From the NCBI RefSeq assembly GCF_036248275.1, contig NZ_CP109181.1:2914001-2978000 (forward strand): a stretch of 64,000 bases of DNA, in the 5' to 3' direction. This document shows positions 7,115-13,764 of this stretch, piece after piece; position 1 is the first letter of the stretch; every line of letters begins with the position of its first letter. Made by a program: the position numbers and the translations under genes. The DNA is from Streptomyces sp. NBC_01716. GTDB taxonomy: Bacteria; Actinomycetota; Actinomycetes; Streptomycetales; Streptomycetaceae. Below the pieces are notes generated by a model. The model saw only the letters and a program-made list of their open reading frames with translations, did not search any database and was not told the origin of the DNA.

Positions 7115-8206
7115 CTACGCGCTCAGCCACTCCCGCAGCCGGTTCTCGCAGTGCGTGATCCGCTCGACGGCCACGTGCTCGTCGCGCTTGTGGGCCAGCA
7201 GCGCGTCCCCCGGGCCGTAATTGACCGCGGGCACTCCCAGCGCGCCGAAACGCGAGACGTCCGTCCAGCCGAACTTGGGCTGCGCGGTGCCGCCCACGGC
7301 CGCCATGAACGCGGCCGCGGCGGGGTGCGAGAGACCGGGCAGGGCCGCGCCCGAGTGATCGTCCACGACGAATTCCCGGACCCCGCAGCCGGCGAACACC
7401 TCGCGCACGTGCGCCACCGCCTCCGCCTCGCCGCGGTCCGGCGCGTAGCGGTAGTTGACCACCACGGTGCACGCGTCGGGGATGACGTTGTTCGCCACGC
7501 CCCCCTCGATCGCGACGGCGTTCAGTCCCTCCCGGTACTCCAGTCCGTCGATCACCGGGCGGCGCGGTTCGTACGCGGCGAGGCGGGCCAGGATGGGCGC
7601 GGCGGCGTGGATGGCGTTGGACCCCATCCAGCTGCGCGCGGAGTGCGCCCGCTCGCCCTCCGTACGGAGGTGGACCCGCAGCGTCCCCTGGCAGCCGCCC
7701 TCGACCTGCGCGTCGGAGGGTTCGAGCAGGACGGCGAAGTCGGCCTCCAGGAGGTCGGGGCGGGCGGCGGCCACGTGCCCGAGGCCGTTCAGGTCGGCGG
7801 CGACCTCCTCGTTGTCGTAGAAGACGAAGGTGAGGTCGCGGTTGGGCGTGGGCACGGTCGCGGCGATGCGCAGCTGGACGGCGACGCCCGACTTCATGTC
7901 GGTGGTGCCGCAGCCCCACAGGATGCCGTTCCCGTCCAGCCTGGAGGGCACGTTGCCGGCGATCGGGACGGTGTCGATGTGCCCGGCGAGGATGACCCGC
8001 TCGGCCAGCCCGAGGTCGGTACGGGCCACGACGTTGTTGCCGAACCGCTCGACGGCGAGATGGGGCAGCGCGCGCAGCGCCTCCTCCACGGCGTCCGCGA
8101 GGGGCTTCTCGGCGCCGCTGACGGACGGGATGTCGACGAGCCGGGCGGTGAGTTCCGGGGCGTCCAGCGTGAGGTCCAGCGTGGGTCCAGGCTTCGTTTC
8201 GGGCAT
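7115..8206 (-). CDS. dapE: Succinyl-diaminopimelate desuccinylase
   Basis: 363-residue M20 metallohydrolase hydrolysing N-succinyl-LL-diaminopimelate to LL-DAP and succinate, the step that feeds LL-DAP to Streptomyces peptidoglycan and lysine. Metal ligands and catalytic residues are visible: AGHIDTVP (His and Asp), GTTDMKSG (bridging Asp), YDNEEV (catalytic Glu pair) and the late AHKRDEHV. The dimerisation lid lies around residues 175-290. The start is ATG 8206. dapC (10129-11232) is nearby on the same strand; dapD is not in this window, although it neighbours dapE in mycobacteria. Confidence 0.93.
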   Translation of the reverse strand: MPETKPGPTLDLTLDAPELTARLVDIPSVSGAEKPLADAVEEALRALPHLAVERFGNNVVARTDLGLAERVILAGHIDTVPIAGNVPSRLDGNGILWGCGTTDMKSGVAVQLRIAATVPTPNRDLTFVFYDNEEVAADLNGLGHVAAARPDLLEADFAVLLEPSDAQVEGGCQGTLRVHLRTEGERAHSARSWMGSNAIHAAAPILARLAAYEPRRPVIDGLEYREGLNAVAIEGGVANNVIPDACTVVVNYRYAPDRGEAEAVAHVREVFAGCGVREFVVDDHSGAALPGLSHPAAAAFMAAVGGTAQPKFGWTDVSRFGALGVPAVNYGPGDALLAHKRDEHVAVERITHCENRLREWLSA

Positions 8207-8313
8207 GGCCAGACCCTACGACGTGGCCCGTGTCCGGCGGGGGCGGCAGGGGCCGGGACAGGCCCCGGGCGGGCCGGTCCTGGCCGACAGGCGGGGCCGG
8301 TACGGTGGGCGGC

Positions 8314-9291
8314 GTGTCCGAGACCGCATCCCCCTCCCGTCGCGGCCGGTTCCTGCGTATCGCGGCCGGGCTCACCGTGCTCCTCGCGCTGGCCGGCTAC
8401 CTCGTGGTGCGCCTCGTCCCCGGCGACGGCGGCCCGCCGCGCTGCGTCGCGCGTGCCACCGACTCGTCCGACGGCGACGTCCCCACCTACGAGATGAGTC
8501 CGGAGCAGGCCGCGAACGCCGCCACGATCTCCGCCGTCGGCACCACGCGCGGCATGCCCGAGCGCGCCGTCACGATCGCCCTGGCGACCGCTCTCCAGGA
8601 GTCGGCGCTGCGCAACATCGACCACGGCGACCGGGACTCCGTCGGGCTCTTCCAGCAGCGCCCGTCGAAGGGCTGGGGCACGGTCGAGCAGATCCTCGAC
8701 CCCGTGTACTCGGCCGGGAAGTTCTACGCGGGACTCGCCGAGGTCCCCGGCTACTCACGGCTTCCTCTTACGGAGGCGGCGCAGCGCGTCCAGCGCAGCG
8801 GTTTCCCGCAGGCGTACGCGAAGCACGAGCCGGACGCGACGCTGCTGTCCGCCGCCCTCACCGGCCGGGCCGCCGCGACGCTCACCTGCACGGGCGGGAG
8901 CGACGGCGAACCGGGCGATCCGGCGAAGGTACGGGCGGCTCTGACGCGCGCCTTCGGACCCGAGGTCCTGCCGAAGGCCGGCTCCGCGGACGCGCCCGCG
9001 GACGGCGGCGGCGAGCAGGAGGGCCAGGCGGGCGGCGAGGCGGCAGGACAGCCCGACGTCAAGGGCCCGGCCGAGGTGGCCGTGCCGGTCGGCGGTTCGG
9101 ACGAGGCCCGCGGCTGGGAACTCGCCCACTGGGCGGTGGCGCACTCCGCGGATCTGCGTATCGCCGAGGTCTCCGTAGGAGACCGGGTGTGGAGCGTGGA
9201 GAAGTCCGGTCAGGGCTGGCGCAAGACCGACGGTGAATCGGGTCCGGAGAAATCCGGTGGGAACGCGGTTCGAATGCGGATCGCGCAGTAG
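8314..9291 (+). CDS. Membrane-anchored protein with lysozyme/transglycosylase-like domain
   Basis: 325 residues, often labelled heavy metal transporter, for which I see no support. After a basic N-terminus comes one membrane helix (FLRIAAGLTVLLALAGYLVV), then an extracellular domain with ATALQESALRN, DRDSVGLFQQRPSKGWGT and LDPVYSAGKFYAGL. This pattern (Glu-Ser, then GLFQQRPS) resembles the catalytic Glu and the GLMQ/GLFQ loop of SLT/goose-lysozyme folds, so muralytic activity is plausible. The last third is Gly/Glu-rich, ending in a small globular piece (WELAHWAVAHSADLRI). The start is GTG 8314, divergent from dapE. Confidence 0.75.
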   Translation: MSETASPSRRGRFLRIAAGLTVLLALAGYLVVRLVPGDGGPPRCVARATDSSDGDVPTYEMSPEQAANAATISAVGTTRGMPERAVTIALATALQESALRNIDHGDRDSVGLFQQRPSKGWGTVEQILDPVYSAGKFYAGLAEVPGYSRLPLTEAAQRVQRSGFPQAYAKHEPDATLLSAALTGRAAATLTCTGGSDGEPGDPAKVRAALTRAFGPEVLPKAGSADAPADGGGEQEGQAGGEAAGQPDVKGPAEVAVPVGGSDEARGWELAHWAVAHSADLRIAEVSVGDRVWSVEKSGQGWRKTDGESGPEKSGGNAVRMRIAQ

Positions 9292-9317
9292 TACGGCCGA
9301 TCCACCCGAACGAAGTA

Positions 9318-9335
9318 GTCCCGGCGTTTCGGGAC
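9318..9335 (+). terminator. Short hairpin after the lysozyme-like gene
   Basis: GTCCCG (9318-9323), loop GCGTTT, CGGGAC (9330-9335), 26 bases past the stop codon. It is a modest 6-base stem. Confidence 0.4.
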
Positions 9336-9435
9336 GGCATTGCGCGGACTCACCCGGCGATTCCATCGAGCCAACACAAATCCCTTGCGACAAAGGAGAA
9401 GTGACGGTTCGCCAGATCTCCGCACCGAGGATCCT

Positions 9436-9474
9436 TTGACCGTTTTTATCCGTAACCGATAATGCGACGCATTA
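9436..9474 (+). promoter_or_regulatory. Strong promoter overlapped by a perfect palindrome
   Basis: TTGACC (9436-9441), 16 bases, GATAAT (9458-9463): a good housekeeping-type promoter. TAATGCG-A-CGCATTA (9460-9474) is a perfect 7+1+7 palindrome that covers the end of the -10 box and the likely start site, an ideal place for a repressor. It points at the secreted-protein gene starting at 9580, leaving a leader of about 110 bases. Confidence 0.6.
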
Positions 9475-9579
9475 CCAATTCTTTACCCTCGCGCACCGCA
9501 ACCTCGGATGCCCTTCGAGGGGTTGTCACTGCGTCCGATCGCTGGACACGACAATTTCCTCTCCCGTCGAAGGAGCATC

Positions 9580-10020
9580 ATGTCCCTCCCCCTGACCCGT
9601 CGGATCGCCCGTGCCGCGCTGATTGTCGCGGCGGGCGCAGCCCCCGTGGTCGGTGCGGCCGGCTCCGCCAGCGCAGTAGCCCTCCCGCAGGCCACCGACC
9701 TCGGCGGCGTTTCCCAGCTGGACGGCGCCGCGCTCGGTGACACGCTCGACAACGGCGCCCGGACGGCGACCGGGCTGGCGGGCGAGGCGGGCAGCGAGAC
9801 GATCGCCGCGTCCGTCCCGGCGGCCGGCAAGACCCTCGGCGGCGTCGCCAAGTCCGCCACCCCCGTCGCCCAGCGTGCGGCCGGTGACGCGGCCGGCGGC
9901 GCCGGTCAGACCCTCGGTGACGCGGCGGCGTCCGTCACCGAGAACGGCCTGCCGACCGACTCCCTCGGAAACGGCCTGCCCACCGACAAGCTGCCCGTCA
10001 ACACCCTGCCGCTCGGCTGA
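9580..10020 (+). CDS. Small secreted alanine/glycine-rich protein
   Basis: 146 residues. A typical Sec signal peptide (MSLPLTRRIARAALIVAAGA ending near AGSASAVA) precedes a low-complexity, Ala/Gly/Thr-rich mature part without cysteine. The C-terminus carries two NGLPTD repeats followed by KLPVNTLPLG. The start is ATG 9580 with GAAGGAGC upstream. No enzyme motif is visible; relatives in Streptomyces databases are sometimes mislabelled ATP-binding. It is probably an extracellular or wall-associated structural protein, controlled by the promoter/palindrome at 9436-9474 and ended by a very strong hairpin. Confidence 0.8.
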   Translation: MSLPLTRRIARAALIVAAGAAPVVGAAGSASAVALPQATDLGGVSQLDGAALGDTLDNGARTATGLAGEAGSETIAASVPAAGKTLGGVAKSATPVAQRAAGDAAGGAGQTLGDAAASVTENGLPTDSLGNGLPTDKLPVNTLPLG

Positions 10021-10048
10021 TCCAGGCCGGTCCGGCAGACACACGCAC

Positions 10049-10094
10049 ACGCGAAGGGGCTCGGGGAGTACGTACTCCCCGAGCCCCTTCGCGT
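10049..10094. terminator. Perfect 23-bp hairpin between convergent genes
   Basis: Bases 10049-10071 are exactly complementary to 10072-10094, with GTACGTAC at the centre and no unpaired base. It lies 29 bases after the secreted-protein stop and 35 bases after the dapC stop on the other strand, so it should stop both. Confidence 0.85.
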
Positions 10095-10128
10095 CGCCCC
10101 GGCCCCGGGCCGCACCCTCCGGCGGGCC

Positions 10129-11232
10129 TCAGCCGAGCCGCTTGACCGCGGCGTCCACGCGCTCGTCGGTCGCCGTGAGCGCCACCCGTACGAAACTCCC
10201 GCCCGCGGGCCCGTAGAAGTCCCCCGGCGCCACCAGGATCCCCAGCTCCGCGAGGTCCGCCACCGTCCGCCAGCACGGCTCGTCGCGCGTCGCCCAGAGG
10301 TACAGGCTCGCCTCGCTGTGCTCGATCCGGAAGCCGTGGCTCTCCAGGGCCGCGCGCAGGGCGGTACGGCGGGCCGCGTACCGCGCGCGCTGCTCCGTCA
10401 CATGGCTGTCGTCGCCCAGCGCCGCGACGGTCGCCGCCTGCACCGGCGCGGGCGTCATCATGCCGCCGTGCTTACGGATCTGGAGCAGCTCGCCCAGGAC
10501 GGCCGCGTCGCCCGCGAGGAAGGCCGCCCGGTAACCGGCCAGGTTGGAGCGCTTGGAGAGCGAGTGGACGGCCACGACGCCCTCGTACGAGCCGCCGCAG
10601 ACGTCCGGGTGGAGTACGGAGACGGGCTCGGCCTCCCAGCCGAGTTCCAGATAGCACTCGTCGCTGAAGAGCAGCACGCCGTGCGCACGGGCCCAGGCGA
10701 CGATCCGGGTCAGCTCGGCCTTGTCCAGGACCCGTCCGGTCGGGTTCGACGGCGAGTTGAGCCAGAGCAGCTTCAGGCCCGCCGGGTCGAGTTCGGTGGG
10801 GTCTTCGTAGGAGACGGGCTCCGCCCCGCACAGCCGGGCCCCCACCTCGTACGTCGGGTAGGCGAGCCGGGGGTAGGCGACCCGGTCGCCGGCGCCGAGC
10901 CCGAGCTGGGTCGGCAGCCAGGCGACCAGTTCCTTGGAGCCGACCACCGGAAGGACGTTGGTGTGGGCGACGCCGCGCGCCCCGAGCCGCCGCTCCACCC
11001 AGCCGGTCAGCGCGTCACGCAGCTCGGGCGTGCCCCACACGGTCGGATAGCCGGGCGAGTTCGCCGCGCCGACCAGGGCGCGCTGGATCAGCTCGGGGAC
11101 CGGGTCCACCGGGGTCCCCACGGACAGATCCACGATGCCGTCCGGATGGGCCGACGCCGTCGCCTTGTAGGGCTCCAGCTTGTCCCAGGGGAAGACCGGA
11201 AGTCGCGAAGAGACTGCGGACACGGTGCTCAC
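10129..11232 (-). CDS. dapC: Succinyldiaminopimelate transaminase
   Basis: 367-residue fold-type I PLP aminotransferase that makes N-succinyl-LL-2,6-diaminopimelate from the keto precursor in the succinylase branch. Motifs: LSVGTPVDPVP near the N-terminus, LWLNSPSNPTGRVLD, FSDECYLELGW, and the PLP lysine in VHSLSKRSNLAGYRAAF. The substrate-clamping Arg is in the C-terminal domain. The start is GTG 11232; the longer frame upstream crosses the fdxA terminator hairpin and is rejected. It follows fdxA on the same strand, the Rv1177-Rv1178 order, and pairs functionally with dapE. Confidence 0.9.
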   Translation of the reverse strand: MSTVSAVSSRLPVFPWDKLEPYKATASAHPDGIVDLSVGTPVDPVPELIQRALVGAANSPGYPTVWGTPELRDALTGWVERRLGARGVAHTNVLPVVGSKELVAWLPTQLGLGAGDRVAYPRLAYPTYEVGARLCGAEPVSYEDPTELDPAGLKLLWLNSPSNPTGRVLDKAELTRIVAWARAHGVLLFSDECYLELGWEAEPVSVLHPDVCGGSYEGVVAVHSLSKRSNLAGYRAAFLAGDAAVLGELLQIRKHGGMMTPAPVQAATVAALGDDSHVTEQRARYAARRTALRAALESHGFRIEHSEASLYLWATRDEPCWRTVADLAELGILVAPGDFYGPAGGSFVRVALTATDERVDAAVKRLG

Positions 11233-11294
11233 TCTCTCGGTGCTGCTCGATTGTCGGTACGACGACGGAATCCGCCGGTACGGCGAGGGAAACA

Positions 11295-11333
11295 CCTCGG
11301 TCCCGTACGGCGATTCGCCGTACGGGACCGAGG
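11295..11333 (-). terminator. 19-bp hairpin between fdxA and dapC
   Basis: Arms 11295-11313 and 11315-11333 are exact complements around GGCGATTCGCC, directly after fdxA. It would reduce read-through from fdxA into dapC. Confidence 0.7.
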
Positions 11334-11339
11334 GCACGC

Positions 11340-11369
11340 TCAGTCGTTCTGAGGTCAGTCGTTCTGAGG
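11340..11369. repeat. Tandem duplication across the fdxA stop codon
   Basis: TCAGTCGTTCTGAGG occurs twice in a row (11340-11354, 11355-11369). On the minus strand each copy reads Pro-Gln-Asn-Asp-stop, so the fdxA C-terminus and stop have been duplicated head to tail; translation ends in the first copy met. Confidence 0.9.
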
Positions 11370-11681
11370 CTGCGGCGGCAGTGCGGCGATGAAGGGGTGA
11401 TCACGCTCGATCAGACCGAGCTTGGACGCACCACCGGGAGAACCGAGTTCGTCGAAGAACTCCACGTTCGCCTTGTAGTAGTCCTTCCACTCCTCCGGAG
11501 TGTCGTCCTCGTAGAAGATCGCCTCGACCGGGCAGACCGGCTCACAGGCACCACAGTCGACGCATTCGTCCGGGTGAATGTACAAGGACCGGGAGCCCTC
11601 GTAGATGCAGTCGACCGGGCACTCCTCGATGCACGCCTTGTCCTTGAGATCCACACAAGGCTGCGCGATGACGTAGGTCAC
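11355..11681 (-). CDS. fdxA: Seven-iron ferredoxin
   Basis: A 108-residue 3Fe-4S/4Fe-4S ferredoxin. Cluster cysteines: CVDLKDKACIEECPVDC near the N-terminus and CVDCGACEPVCPVEAI (C-x2-C-x2-C-x3-CP) after it; the rest is the acidic C-terminal extension normal for FdxA/FdxC. It is a cytosolic low-potential electron carrier, and its partner reductases are not in the window. The start is GTG 11681 with a GAGGAGG ribosome site. It lies upstream of dapC and is divergent from the GNAT gene. Confidence 0.95.
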   Translation of the reverse strand: MTYVIAQPCVDLKDKACIEECPVDCIYEGSRSLYIHPDECVDCGACEPVCPVEAIFYEDDTPEEWKDYYKANVEFFDELGSPGGASKLGLIERDHPFIAALPPQPQND

Positions 11682-11820
11682 GCTGTCGTTCCTCCTCGAT
11701 AGGGCGCGGCGGGCCATCTGCGGCTCCGTCCACGGGCGCGCGGGAGCGCGGCGTCGTCGATGCCCGCACCTAGTATCTCCGTTCCTGGGCACGATCCGCA
11801 CAGGAGGGGCGCACAGAGCT

Positions 11821-12822
11821 GTGGAATTCACAACCGGAGGACGGCTGACGGTCCGGATCACCCCCGCCGACGTGGGAAAACGTGTGTCCGTCCGCCGTCT
11901 GACCGGCTCCTTCGACGGCACGGAGAAGTTCACCGACACAGTCGGTGTGCTCACCTCCTGGGACGACAATGTGGTCCTCATCACACGCCGTACGGGTGAA
12001 ACGGTCCGGATCGCGGAATCCTCGCTCGTCGCGGGCAAGGTCGTCCCGGCCGCGCCCGCGCGGCGGCGGGGTCCCGCCGCCTCCTTCAGAGAGCTGGCCC
12101 GGGTCGCCGCGCGGGCGTGGCAGCCGGTGGAGCGCGAGGCGCTCGGCGACTGGGAGCTGCGGGCGTCCGGCGGGTTCACCCGGCGCGCCAACTCGGTGCT
12201 GCCGCTGGGCGAGCCGGGAATGCCCCTGGACGACGCTCTGGCGCGCGTACGGCGCTGGTACGACCTGCGGAGCCTGCCGGCGTACATCCAGACCGCCACG
12301 GGCGCCGAGGGGACGCAGGAGCTGCTCTGCACGGAACTGGAGGCGCGCGGCTGGCGGCGGGAGGTCACGGCCGAACTGCGCGTCGGCGCGCTCGCTCCTC
12401 TGGTGGACGGCGGGCCGGACCCGGACGCGGCACCGGTGCGGCTGGACCGCTCCTTCGACGAGGGGTGGCTGCGCCGCTACCAGCGCTTCGACGAGCCGGG
12501 CCCGCATGTGCTGCGGGTGCTCGGCGGCGGGCCGTCCGTCTGGTTCGCCTCGGTCGAGGGTGACGACGGGGTGCCGGCCGCGATCGGCCGGTGTGTCGTG
12601 GACGGGCGCTGGGCGGGCTTCATGGCCGTCGAGGTCGATCCCGCGCGGCGGCGGCAGGGGCTGGCGAGCGCCGTGATGCGCGCGCTCGCCGGCCGTGCGC
12701 TGGAGGAGGGCGCGTCCGCGGCGTGGCTCCAGGTCGAGTCGGACAACGAGGCCGCGGGCACGCTGTACGAGGGCATGGGCTTCGCCACGCATCACCGTTA
12801 CCACCACTTCCGACCCGCGTGA
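11821..12822 (+). CDS. GNAT-family N-acetyltransferase with N-terminal beta domain
   Basis: 333 residues in two parts. Residues 1-75 look like a small beta-barrel (RITPADVGKRVSVRRL, VGVLTSWDDNVVLITRR). From about 90 onward there is a degenerate GNAT half, then a complete one with the acetyl-CoA loop VEVDPARRRQGLASAVM (RxxGxA type) and the closing EGMGFATHHRYHHF. The acceptor substrate is unknown. The start is GTG 11821 with AGGAGGGG upstream. Its stop overlaps an in-frame GTG of the next gene, so the two are probably one operon. Confidence 0.85.
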   Translation: MEFTTGGRLTVRITPADVGKRVSVRRLTGSFDGTEKFTDTVGVLTSWDDNVVLITRRTGETVRIAESSLVAGKVVPAAPARRRGPAASFRELARVAARAWQPVEREALGDWELRASGGFTRRANSVLPLGEPGMPLDDALARVRRWYDLRSLPAYIQTATGAEGTQELLCTELEARGWRREVTAELRVGALAPLVDGGPDPDAAPVRLDRSFDEGWLRRYQRFDEPGPHVLRVLGGGPSVWFASVEGDDGVPAAIGRCVVDGRWAGFMAVEVDPARRRQGLASAVMRALAGRALEEGASAAWLQVESDNEAAGTLYEGMGFATHHRYHHFRPA

Positions 12823-12839
12823 GGAGCGACGGACCGGCC

Positions 12840-13688
12840 ATGGAACCACCTCAACCGCCATCGTCCGACCGGCGGAGCCGGTTCGCCGCCGAGGCCCGCG
12901 CCGAACGGCCCGACATCGCCCTGCTCTGCCTCCTCATCGGTACGGAGGCGGACTCCGCGCTCGACGAGGACGGGATCGACGCGGCGCAGATCGAGCTCGA
13001 CAGGCTGGCCGGGATGCTGCCCTTCGGTCTCGACGGCCCGCGCGCGTGGGGCGCGGCGCTGGAGGACCTGCTGGGCACGCGCCTCGGCTTCCGGGGCACA
13101 CCGGCCGAGTACGGGCGCCTGGAGGCCTCCCTGCTGCACGAGGTCCTGCGCCGCAGGCGCGGGCTGCCGATCCTGCTCTCGGTGCTGTGGACCGAGGTCG
13201 CGCGCCGCGCGGGGGCGCCGGTGTACGGGGTGGCCCTCCCCGGTCACTTCGTCGTCGGCATCGGCCCGCCCGAAGAGCCCGACGACGGGGTCCTGGTCGA
13301 CCCGTTCACGGGTGGCCGGATCCTGACCCGGCAGGACACCGAGACGCTGGTGAGAGGGGCCACGGGCGCCCCGCTGGTGCCGTCGATACTGAACCCGGCC
13401 GAACCGCTCCACATCGTGATCCGCATCCTGAACAACCTCCGCGCGTGGGCGTCGACACGCCCCGAGCGCGGTGATGTCGCGCTGTGGGCCCTCGAACTGA
13501 GCCTCCTGCTGCCGTCCCACCCGGCCCGGCTCCGTTACGAGCGTGCCCAACTGCTGGTGCGGCGCGGGGACTTCCTGACGGGGGCGGCGGAGATGGACGA
13601 GTACGCGGAGGTGGTCGCCGCGGTGGAACCGGCGACGGCGGACGCGATCCGCCACAAGGCACGGGCCGCCCGCGCGATGCTGAACTGA
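12840..13688 (+). CDS. SirB1/transglutaminase-like family protein
   Basis: 282 residues. The family core is clear: RRRRGLPILLSVLWTEVARR, VYGVALPGHFVVGIG and LVDPFTGGRILTRQD, followed by a TPR-like helical C-terminus (NNLRAWASTRPERGD onward). SirB1 proteins keep a transglutaminase-like fold, but the usual catalytic Cys position is not Cys here, so enzymatic activity is doubtful. ATG 12840 was taken; a GTG at 12819 overlapping the GNAT stop as GTGA would add seven residues. It is cotranscribed with the acetyltransferase. The biological role is unknown. Confidence 0.82.
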   Translation: MEPPQPPSSDRRSRFAAEARAERPDIALLCLLIGTEADSALDEDGIDAAQIELDRLAGMLPFGLDGPRAWGAALEDLLGTRLGFRGTPAEYGRLEASLLHEVLRRRRGLPILLSVLWTEVARRAGAPVYGVALPGHFVVGIGPPEEPDDGVLVDPFTGGRILTRQDTETLVRGATGAPLVPSILNPAEPLHIVIRILNNLRAWASTRPERGDVALWALELSLLLPSHPARLRYERAQLLVRRGDFLTGAAEMDEYAEVVAAVEPATADAIRHKARAARAMLN

Positions 13689-13719
13689 GCGCGGTCCCAG
13701 GGCCTGTCCGGAAAACGCC

Positions 13720-13747
13720 GGACGGGCCGCGCGTGCGCGGCCCGTCC
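13720..13747. terminator. 13-bp GC hairpin between convergent genes
   Basis: GGACGGGCCGCGC (13720-13732), loop GT, and its exact complement (13735-13747), between the SirB1-like gene (+) and the membrane protein gene (-). Confidence 0.75.
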
Positions 13748-13764
13748 AGTGGCTGGGTGGAGCG

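Noticed and set aside
9401..9439. Possible 12-residue leader peptide (GTG start behind AAAGGAG)
   Set aside because: It ends before the promoter at 9436-9463, so it would not be on the same transcript as the secreted-protein gene, and there is no run of a single regulatory amino acid.
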